Shown here piece after piece: positions 7,193 through 12,146 of a DNA stretch of 12,146 nucleotides. The notes under the pieces are model-generated. The model made no database searches. It saw only the letters and a list, made by a program, of their open reading frames with translations, and was not told where the DNA came from. Made by a program: the position numbers and the translations under genes. The stretch's first letter is position 1. Every line of letters starts with the position of its first letter. Origin of the DNA: JBBDXA01 sp040902585 (GTDB lineage: Bacteria; Planctomycetota; Phycisphaerae; Phycisphaerales; Phycisphaeraceae); contig JBBDXA010000241.1 of the NCBI GenBank assembly GCA_040902585.1, forward strand, positions 1 to 12,146, written 5' to 3'.

Positions 7193-7719
7193 ACCTACGT
7201 GCCTTTGCAACTGAGATCAACGCCCTGCTTGACGCCGAGTCGCGCAGCCTGATGGAACACGCCCACGAGCTGACGCCCTACGTCTCGGCCAAGACGTACC
7301 GCACCTGGCAGGCAATCCAGGAGTTTTATCAGCGCGACACCGACCACGCAGGCCGGCTGACGGCGATCCTCCAGGCCATCGGCGCGCCCGAACGCCCCCG
7401 CCCCTTCTCGCAGGCGGTGGGCCACTATCACTTCATCACCATCGAAAAGCTGCTGGCACTGCTCATCGAAGAAAAGACGCGCCAGGTTGCCGCGTACGAC
7501 CGCGCGATCAAGCATGCCGGGAATGAAGAAGCGGTGAAGACCGAACTCACAGGCCTGCGCGAAGACAACATTTCCGAACTCGCGCGGTTGCAGGTGATGC
7601 TCCAGGGCCTGATGGTGGGCACCGGCGGCCTGCTGGACCCGAACCATTCGCCGGACCTGAACAACGCGGCCAATGTGGTCGAAGCCCGCAAGGCGCTGGA
7701 GAAGGCCAAGGCGAAGTAG
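7189..7719 (+). CDS. Helical protein, possibly ferritin-like, coupled to nuoN
   Basis: This 176-residue soluble protein has no signal peptide or membrane segment. It is predicted almost entirely helical: about 1-29, 33-66, 77-110 and 113-141, then a loop and a short charged helix rich in Ala and Lys (163-176). Acidic and histidine residues recur in the helices: E23, H24 and H26; D50 and H53; H79 and H81; E94 and E95; E125 and E130. This spacing recalls four-helix bundles of the ferritin/rubrerythrin type, but I see no clean pair of E-x-x-H iron ligands, so the assignment is a guess from the fold pattern. It overlaps nuoN by 4 bp (ATGA), so it is very likely co-translated with it. A role linked to complex I assembly or iron handling would be inference only. 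Confidence 0.85.
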   Translation: MNLRAFATEINALLDAESRSLMEHAHELTPYVSAKTYRTWQAIQEFYQRDTDHAGRLTAILQAIGAPERPRPFSQAVGHYHFITIEKLLALLIEEKTRQVAAYDRAIKHAGNEEAVKTELTGLREDNISELARLQVMLQGLMVGTGGLLDPNHSPDLNNAANVVEARKALEKAKAK

Positions 7720-7732
7720 ATCGCCGCTCGAT

Positions 7733-7829
7733 TCGGGTGGCTGGGGCTGGAGTCCGCGCAAGCCCCGGCCCGATCAACCTTGTGCGTCCCCCGCCGGGGT
7801 TTCGCCGAGCCTCAACCCCAGCCACCCGA
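7733..7829. repeat. Bipartite palindromic (REP/BIME-like) element 2
   Basis: The outer arms 7733-7746 and 7816-7829 are perfectly complementary over 14 bp; CCCCGGC (7763-7769) and GCCGGGG (7793-7799) form an inner stem. Each half also folds locally: GGCTGGGGCT (7739-7748) with AGCCCCGGCC (7761-7770), with one T-G pair, and GGGGTT (7796-7801) with AACCCC (7814-7819). The left loop holds AGTCCGCG (7751-7758) and the right loop is TCGCCGAGCCTC (7802-7813), 11 of 12 identical to element 1. It begins 13 bases after the stop of the preceding gene. It could act as a transcript end, but there is no T-tract. Confidence 0.85.
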
Positions 7830-7863
7830 CGCATGCCCGATTCGCCCCTCTCTTCACGTGTTA

Positions 7864-7905
7864 TCCTGTGTACTTCATCCTGCGCAATGCAGGGATTTCA
7901 CAGGA
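7864..7905 (+). promoter_or_regulatory. Possible leader hairpin hiding the lipoprotein ribosome-binding site
   Basis: TCCTGTG (7864-7870) is complementary to CACAGGA (7899-7905), which includes most of the AGGAG Shine-Dalgarno sequence (7902-7906) of the lipoprotein gene. Inside lies a second stem, CCTGC (7879-7883) with GCAGG (7889-7893). If transcription starts upstream of 7864, this fold would occlude the ribosome-binding site. A -10-like TATCCT at 7862-7867 would conflict with this, because transcription from it would exclude the left arm. Confidence 0.35.
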
Positions 7906-7914
7906 GCCGATCTT

Positions 7915-8472
7915 ATGAATAGCAGCCGACCCTTTTCAGCGATGATGTGCCTCGCCGCGCTGTCGCTCGTTTCGATTCTCTTCATCACAGGCTGCGGCAA
8001 AGGCGATGATGATCACGACCACGGCCCCGATGGACATGTTCATAACGACGAGGGCCACCATCATGCCCCGCCGCGCGGCGGCATCATGGTCGAACTCGGC
8101 GAGCACGAGTTCCAGGTTGAATTCAAAATTCAGCATGAGCTGAACGTGTTCACGATGTGGATCATGGACGGCCACGCGGAGAAGTCGGTGCGCATCGCTG
8201 CGCCGCAGGTGGAGATGGTCATCGCAATGGCGCGATACGACGCGGCGCAGGCCTTCGGCGGGGAGGTCAAGGAACCGTTCAACATCACGCTCCTGCCCGC
8301 AGCCAACGCGACCACGGGCGAGAAGGTGGGCGACACCTCGCAGTTCAACGCCCCGCTCAAGGATTTGCAGGACATGACCCAGTTCAATGCGACGATCACC
8401 AGCCTGACTATCCGCGGCAAGGAGTACAAGGATGTGAAGCTCTCCTACGACGATGCGAAGGTGAAGAAGTAG
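7915..8472 (+). CDS. His/Asp-rich lipoprotein, candidate metal-binding
   Basis: The ATG at 7915 has AGGAG 8 bases upstream and begins a lipoprotein signal peptide; longer in-frame starts lack this. The 185-residue precursor has a lipobox ending in FITGC (C27), so it should be lipid-anchored in the envelope. Directly after the cysteine, residues 31-50 contain seven histidines and six acidic residues (DDDHDH, HVHNDEGHHH), a typical flexible metal-binding stretch. Then comes PPRGGIMVELGEHEFQVEF and a beta-rich body to about residue 180. The P-x-G-G-x-x-x-E-L-G pattern recalls small His-rich planctomycete envelope proteins and the N-terminal parts of some heavy-metal RND adaptors; this is recollection, not a search. 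The metal, if any, cannot be named. The DUF3299-type gene follows 96 bases downstream, and the leader may fold over the ribosome-binding site. Confidence 0.9.
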   Translation: MNSSRPFSAMMCLAALSLVSILFITGCGKGDDDHDHGPDGHVHNDEGHHHAPPRGGIMVELGEHEFQVEFKIQHELNVFTMWIMDGHAEKSVRIAAPQVEMVIAMARYDAAQAFGGEVKEPFNITLLPAANATTGEKVGDTSQFNAPLKDLQDMTQFNATITSLTIRGKEYKDVKLSYDDAKVKK

Positions 8473-8481
8473 GCCCCTGAC

Positions 8482-8528
8482 ACCGCTGCTTTCACACTTT
8501 CCCCGATAGGCTTGGCGGTTGCAGCGGT
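8482..8528. other. 8-bp inverted repeat between the lipoprotein and DUF3299 genes
   Basis: ACCGCTGC (8482-8489) is exactly complementary to GCAGCGGT (8521-8528) with a 31-base loop. No T-tract follows. It may be a weak RNA structure between the two genes or chance. A -10-like TATCAT follows at 8530-8535, but I found no matching -35 element. Confidence 0.3.
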
Positions 8529-8568
8529 CTATCATGTGACAAATGACTTCGATCCCCAGGAAAATGCC

Positions 8569-9870
8569 ATGATGAGCAAGCTGCCAACGATTCGACGGAT
8601 TCTCACTCAGGCCGCGTGCGCTGCTTCGCTGCTGGCGGCGGCCCTGCTGCTGACGGCGTGTGACGATTCCACCTACACCGCCCCCGAGCCGGTGAAGGGC
8701 AAGATGATGTCCAGCGATGCCGACGCACTCGCGGCCCGTCAGGCGAAGCTCGCGAAGGTAAGTGCGGAGCTTGATCGGCGAATCACCTACACCATCGCAG
8801 CCGCCCGTCAGCGACTGCGCGAAGAGGCGGATGTCGTTCGCCGCGACCTGGCGCAGGCCGCGGCGGGCAATGATGTGCCTTTGAAGAACGAGCTTCGCGA
8901 TGTGAGTCGATTGCTCGTATCGCTCGACCTTGAACAGGCCGCGGCGGCAGCGGTGCAGAAGCACATTGCGAATCAGACTGAAGCAGTCGAGGCGGTTTTG
9001 AAAAGTGAAGCGGCCCACGAAGCGATCATCGCGACGTTGAAGGAAACGGATGCCGCGCTCAAGGCCGCGGACGAACTGCTCGCGATCGAGATCGATCCCA
9101 AGGCATCGGCCCAGGTGGTGACGGAAGAAGCGATCGATGCGAAAGTGGTGGAGATCGCCCGCGCGCCGCTGCCGGCCGTGACCGTCGCCGACGCCCGCAA
9201 ACGTCGCGACGAATGGCGCGCCGCCAAGAACGCCAAGGCCGTGAAGAATGATCCGCCGGGCACGGTCTACACCGATCCGAACACGGGCAACCCGACGCTG
9301 GACCCGGAGAAGGCGATCGGTCTCAAAGTCGATCCGCCCAAGACGCCCGCGGATTTTGTCGACCCTGACAACCCCGACCTCAAGCCCGCCGACCGCACGA
9401 CTGCTGAGAAGTTCGACCACACCAAGGCCCCGGTGATTGACGGCGCGATCCATGTGCCGTTCGCCACGCTTTCCGGTTACACCTACGCGAGCATGATCGG
9501 CGTCAAGGAAGAGCCCGATGCGGACAAGTCGAAGCAGGACCCCAACCGCGTGATCCCCCAGCCGATCAAGGCGATCAACGGCAAGCAGGTCGTCATCGAG
9601 GGCTACATGATGCCGATCGATTTCGAAGACGGCGGCACCAACGAATTCATTCTCACCCGCGTGATTCCCTCCTGCTTCTACTGTCAGCCGATGCAGCTCA
9701 ACGACTGGATCGAAGTGAAGATGGCCGGCGGCAAGCGCGTGCCCTACGTGCCCGATGCTCCGATCCGCGTGTTCGGCACGATCAAGGTCGGCGAAGTGTA
9801 CGAAGACGGGTTCATCGTCTGCCTGTATCAGATCACGGGCACGAAGGTGGACAAAGCGCCGACGCCGTGA
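8569..9870 (+). CDS. Lipoprotein with helical middle and C-terminal DUF3299-type domain (CxxC)
   Basis: I place the start at the ATG at 8569, with AGGA 7 bases upstream, giving 433 residues. The N-terminus is a lipoprotein signal with lipobox LLTAC (C31). Residues about 45-230 are Ala- and charge-rich helices, probably coiled coil, with DELLAIEID-type acidic stretches. A Pro/Asp-rich linker follows. The C-terminal part from about 330 resembles DUF3299: INGKQVVIEGYMMPIDFEDG, then NEFILTRVIPSCFYCQ, LNDWIEVKM and IRVFGTIKVGEVYEDGF. C369 and C372 form a CxxC that could bind metal or undergo redox change. The next gene is a paralogue of this C-terminal part, identical in long stretches of DNA. DUF3299 has no established biochemical function that I know of. 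The helical half joined to this domain is notable. Confidence 0.9.
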   Translation: MMSKLPTIRRILTQAACAASLLAAALLLTACDDSTYTAPEPVKGKMMSSDADALAARQAKLAKVSAELDRRITYTIAAARQRLREEADVVRRDLAQAAAGNDVPLKNELRDVSRLLVSLDLEQAAAAAVQKHIANQTEAVEAVLKSEAAHEAIIATLKETDAALKAADELLAIEIDPKASAQVVTEEAIDAKVVEIARAPLPAVTVADARKRRDEWRAAKNAKAVKNDPPGTVYTDPNTGNPTLDPEKAIGLKVDPPKTPADFVDPDNPDLKPADRTTAEKFDHTKAPVIDGAIHVPFATLSGYTYASMIGVKEEPDADKSKQDPNRVIPQPIKAINGKQVVIEGYMMPIDFEDGGTNEFILTRVIPSCFYCQPMQLNDWIEVKMAGGKRVPYVPDAPIRVFGTIKVGEVYEDGFIVCLYQITGTKVDKAPTP

Positions 9871-9880
9871 CCCCCGGGGC

Positions 9881-9901
9881 CGCCGCACGCCGCACGCCGC
9901 T
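9881..9901. repeat. Degenerate 7-bp-period run, CGCCGCA type
   Basis: Three consecutive heptads, CGCCGCA, CGCCGCA and CGCCGCT, lie in the gap between the two DUF3299-type genes, followed by a looser continuation (CCGCACG, CATCGCC). The period matches the other heptad runs in this window, but the run is short and GC-rich, so chance is harder to exclude here. Confidence 0.5.
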
Positions 9902-9947
9902 CCGCACGCATCGCCCCGGACCTCACGCGCTTCGAGTGTTCACTCAT

Positions 9948-9954
9948 GAGGTGA
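9948..9954 (+). promoter_or_regulatory. Shine-Dalgarno sequence of the second DUF3299-type gene
   Basis: GAGGTGA is complementary to the core of the usual 16S rRNA 3' end. It sits close to the ATG at 9958, with 5 bases between GAGGT and the start codon. It fixes the start and is one of the strongest sites in the window. Confidence 0.65.
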
Positions 9955-9957
9955 CGA

Positions 9958-10626
9958 ATGGCTCGTGAAGACACAGATGCGCCCGCTCCATATCGGCCTG
10001 TTTCGCTGCTCTTTACCCTGGGCGCTCCATTTCTCATCATCGCCGCCATGGCCCTCTGGTTCCTGCTCGATCCATTCGGATTGCGAGTCCGGTATGATCC
10101 GGATGAATCGTGGCAACAATATCCAAGCACTTCATATCCAGCGAAGGGAATGAAGATCACTCAGGTCGATCGCACGCGTGCTGACACCTTCGACCCCGCC
10201 GACGCAGCCGTGACGGACGGTGCCCTTGAAATATCCTTTGCCGTCCTGCGGGGCTTTCCACTCACCGGTCCTGGTTCGATCGTAGAAAGGGATCCCACAA
10301 GCATTGTCATCCCCGAGTCTATCCTTGCGCTCGATGGCAGAGAGATCATTGTCCAGGGCTACATGATGCCGATCGATTTTGAAGATAACAGTACCAACGA
10401 ATTCATTCTCTCTCCGATGCTCGCGGAGAACTATTACGAGCAGTCGCCGCAGCTCAACGACTGGATCGAAGTGAAGATGGAATCGGGCAAGCGCACGCCC
10501 TACCTCCAGGACGCGCTCTGCCGGGTGCGCGGCACGATCAAGGTCGCTGTGGTGTACGAAGACGGCGTCGCGGTCGGCCTCTATCAGATGACGGCGACGC
10601 AAGTGGAATCAATCTTCGGACAATGA
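9958..10626 (+). CDS. Membrane-anchored DUF3299-type paralogue lacking the CxxC
   Basis: The protein has 222 residues. A single transmembrane segment lies at about 17-38 (LLFTLGAPFLIIAAMALWFL), with no lipobox, so the rest should be periplasmic. Similarity to the upstream gene begins at about residue 76 (ADTFDPADAAVTDGALEISFAVL) and is strongest from LDGREIIVQGYMMPIDFED (about 125-143) to the end. Where the paralogue has SCFYCQ, this protein has ENYYEQ (157-162), so both cysteines are lost (N158, E161). At the DNA level the two genes align without gaps at an offset of 756 bases, with identical runs of 25, 18, 32 and 17 bases. The first 75 residues are unrelated to the paralogue and use more AT-rich codons. 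It looks like a partial duplication or gene conversion followed by local change. The gap to the next gene holds palindromic element 3. Confidence 0.9.
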   Translation: MAREDTDAPAPYRPVSLLFTLGAPFLIIAAMALWFLLDPFGLRVRYDPDESWQQYPSTSYPAKGMKITQVDRTRADTFDPADAAVTDGALEISFAVLRGFPLTGPGSIVERDPTSIVIPESILALDGREIIVQGYMMPIDFEDNSTNEFILSPMLAENYYEQSPQLNDWIEVKMESGKRTPYLQDALCRVRGTIKVAVVYEDGVAVGLYQMTATQVESIFGQ

Positions 10627-10660
10627 GCGCGTTCGTGCGTTGCATGAATAGAAGAGTGCC

Positions 10661-10758
10661 GGGTGCCATGGGTAAGCGAAGTCCGCGGAGCTTACCCGTG
10701 CGAGTGCCTGCCGCGCACGACACGGGCAAGCTCGAAGACTCGCTTGCCCATGGCACCC
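10661..10758. repeat. Bipartite palindromic (REP/BIME-like) element 3
   Basis: The arms 10661-10678 and 10741-10758 pair over 18 positions (17 matches plus a T-G pair); GAGCTTACCCGTG (10688-10700) and CACGGGCAAGCTC (10721-10733) pair with one mismatch. Each half folds perfectly on itself: GGGTAAGC (10670-10677) with GCTTACCC (10690-10697), and GGGCAAGC (10724-10731) with GCTTGCCC (10742-10749). The T-A pair of the left half is a C-G pair in the right half, a compensatory change. The left loop contains AGTCCGCG (10680-10687), as in elements 1 and 2. The right loop TCGAAGACTC is a shorter variant. Confidence 0.85.
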
Positions 10759-10760
10759 AC

Positions 10761-10777
10761 CGCTTGCCTGTGGCACC
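10761..10777. repeat. Extra half-arm of element 3
   Basis: CGCTTGCCTGTGGCACC repeats the right outer arm of element 3 (10741-10757) with two differences. It looks like a degenerate extra copy or the remnant of a second element. Confidence 0.55.
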
Positions 10778-10806
10778 AAGCCCCGCGTCCGTTTGTTTCA
10801 TCAAGC

Positions 10807-10812
10807 TACAAT
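10807..10812 (+). promoter_or_regulatory. -10-like box placed for a leaderless transcript
   Basis: TACAAT matches five of six bases of the sigma-70 -10 consensus and ends 7 bases before the ATG at 10820. Transcription would then start at or next to the start codon, and no Shine-Dalgarno sequence is seen. There is no good -35 element at 16-18 bases spacing, so this is only a suggestion. Confidence 0.3.
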
Positions 10813-10819
10813 TCCACCG

Positions 10820-12136
10820 ATGCATGCATTCGCCGCCATTGTGTTGCTCGCTCTGACTGCCGCGCTGCCTCCGCTCACGGGGCAGCAGAAGGCATATCTC
10901 GATGCCGTGAAGGACAACGTGGCGGAGATGGACGAAGGTTTTTATTCGCTGCTTGAAAACGCCTCGCTGTGGCCGGTGACGGAAGTGCCGCAGGGCATGG
11001 TGCTCAAGGCGGAGACGCTCCTCGCGTCGCCGGCCGAGTATCGCGGCACGCCGGTGCTGATTGAAGGCGAGTACATGGGCCTTCACGAGGTGCATGAGGT
11101 GAAGCGATCGGGCCCTTGGGACGGGAAGCTGGAGCAATGGGGCATCAAGGTGGAAGGGACGGACCGCGCGGTGATGGTGTACCTGAGCGATCCGCCGCCG
11201 GTGCCGGTGAAGGGCACGAAGGTGAAACTGGCGGCCCGGTTTTACAAGGTCTGGCCGGTGCAGGGTGAGGACGGCGTGACGCGGCCGTTCCTCGTTTTCG
11301 TCGGTCGCAGCGCGCGGGTGACCTACGGCGATACGCTTCCGCCCTTGACCAGCCTTCAGCAGCAGCAGGTGCGGGGGATCGTGGATTTCACGAACAGCAT
11401 TGATGTGGGCGAGCTGTATGCCCTGCTGGCGAACGTGGCTCTGTGGAAGGATGAGCCGATGCCGCTCTCGCCGCTGATCACGCACGTGGGCCCGCTGATC
11501 GGCGCCCCGCAGGATTATCGCGGCGACCTGTTTCGCGTCGAAGGCATTTTCGCCGGGCGCAAGGAAGTGAAACTCGAGCGCCCCGGTGCCTGGCCGAGCA
11601 ACATCGAACAGTGGGCGGTGCGCATCACGGCCCTCAACGACCCGCGCGATGAAGTCGTCGTCGTCTATCTTCTGCATCCGCCCAAGACAATCGAGCGCGG
11701 CGACAAGGTGCGGATCGTCGGCCGCTTCTACAAAGTCTGGCGCGACTATCGCAGCAACGGCGAGGACAACATCCCGCTGAACTTTGTCGCGCTCATCGGC
11801 GACAGGGCCGAACCGATCGACGCCCTGCCCGCGTCAGCGACCGGCGCCGTCACCGGCTCAGGCGAAGGCATGCCGCCGTCGGCGATCAAGGTCGGCCTCG
11901 GCCTGCTGCTGCTCTTGGGCTTTGGCATGTGGATGATGCGGCGATTCCTCAAACGCGTTGCCACCGGACCGGCTCGATCGGGCATCTCCCAGCGCATCGA
12001 ACGCGTGCGCGAAGAACGGGCCGCCCACGCAGCGAGTGGTGACAACGGCGACGCCACCGACACCGGTCCTCCGCTTCCCGAAGATCCCATCGCAGCCCTG
12101 GAGGAACTGGAACGCCGGCAAAAGCTGGAGTCCTAG
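10820..12136 (+). CDS. Secreted, membrane-anchored protein with two copies of one domain (OB-fold-like?)
   Basis: The start at 10820 gives 438 residues beginning with a signal-type segment (MHAFAAIVLLALTAALPPLT); a TTG at 10793 would add nine unlikely residues. Two homologous domains follow, about 41-168 and 199-329. Matching blocks are YSLLENASLW / YALLANVALW, EYRGTPVLIEGEY / DYRGDLFRVEGIF, EQWGIKV / EQWAVRI, VMVYLSDPP / VVVYLLHPP and ARFYKVW / GRFYKVW. The G-x-x-V-x-(V/I)-x-G alternation suggests beta-barrel, OB-like domains, which I infer from pattern only. A Ser/Gly-rich linker leads to a transmembrane helix (about 356-373) followed by basic residues and a charged cytoplasmic tail. The two domains should therefore be periplasmic. 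I do not recognise the family. The stop is 10 bases from the window end. Confidence 0.88.
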   Translation: MHAFAAIVLLALTAALPPLTGQQKAYLDAVKDNVAEMDEGFYSLLENASLWPVTEVPQGMVLKAETLLASPAEYRGTPVLIEGEYMGLHEVHEVKRSGPWDGKLEQWGIKVEGTDRAVMVYLSDPPPVPVKGTKVKLAARFYKVWPVQGEDGVTRPFLVFVGRSARVTYGDTLPPLTSLQQQQVRGIVDFTNSIDVGELYALLANVALWKDEPMPLSPLITHVGPLIGAPQDYRGDLFRVEGIFAGRKEVKLERPGAWPSNIEQWAVRITALNDPRDEVVVVYLLHPPKTIERGDKVRIVGRFYKVWRDYRSNGEDNIPLNFVALIGDRAEPIDALPASATGAVTGSGEGMPPSAIKVGLGLLLLLGFGMWMMRRFLKRVATGPARSGISQRIERVREERAAHAASGDNGDATDTGPPLPEDPIAALEELERRQKLES

Positions 12137-12146
12137 TACTACAACG

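Noticed and set aside
7733..7829. Intrinsic terminator after the helical protein gene
   Set aside because: Strong stems are present but no T-tract follows, and the shared loops with elements 1 and 3 are better explained by a repeat family.
8512..8535. Possible promoter TTGGCG and TATCAT before the DUF3299-type lipoprotein gene
   Set aside because: Only 12 bases separate the boxes, too few for a normal sigma-70 promoter.
7936..9888. 650-codon open frame on the - strand
   Set aside because: It lies opposite the His-rich lipoprotein and the DUF3299-type gene, which have signal peptides, ribosome-binding sites and recognisable motifs. The translation is a low-complexity mix of Arg, His, Asp and Gly typical of antisense frames in GC-rich genes.
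10538..11677. 379-codon open frame on the - strand
   Set aside because: It crosses palindromic element 3 and lies opposite two supported genes; its composition is that of an antisense shadow.

Overview
The window holds the distal half of a respiratory complex I operon (nuoJ, nuoK, nuoL, nuoM, nuoN), followed by a cluster of small envelope proteins. All recognised genes are on the + strand. The sequence is GC-rich. The spacers carry heptad-periodic runs and bipartite palindromes, some starts are GTG or lack a Shine-Dalgarno sequence, and the DUF3299-type and His-rich lipoprotein genes recall planctomycete genomes. I therefore suggest a member of the Planctomycetota, possibly Phycisphaerae-like. 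This is a judgement of style, not a proven placement.

Layout: 1-339 has no gene I can support. 340-885 nuoJ, 934-1269 nuoK, 1383-3539 nuoL, 3635-5341 nuoM and 5477-7192 nuoN encode the proton-pumping membrane arm of NADH:quinone oxidoreductase. nuoA-nuoI are not in the window. NuoM carries a large extra loop, NuoN a soluble Pro/Ala-rich tail and NuoK a longer loop. The nuoN stop overlaps by 4 bp (ATGA) the start of a 176-residue helical, possibly ferritin-like protein (7189-7719). Then come a His/Asp-rich lipoprotein (7915-8472), a lipoprotein with a helical middle and a C-terminal DUF3299-type domain containing a CxxC (8569-9870), a membrane-anchored paralogue that has lost both cysteines (9958-10626), and a secreted, membrane-anchored protein made of two copies of one domain (10820-12136).

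How they may work together: the nuo genes form one machine. The last four genes are all predicted to face the periplasm or outer envelope. The His-rich lipoprotein, the CxxC protein and its paralogue suggest a metal- or thiol-related envelope function, but no function can be assigned from sequence alone.

The most unusual content is in the spacers. Three palindromic elements of 93-98 bp (5352-5444, 7733-7829, 10661-10758) have quite different stems but share the loop octamer AGTCCGCG, and in two of them the two half-hairpins differ by a compensatory base-pair change. Four spacers also carry degenerate 7-bp-period runs with different unit sequences; one forms a 32-bp imperfect inverted repeat ending 4 bases before the nuoL start.
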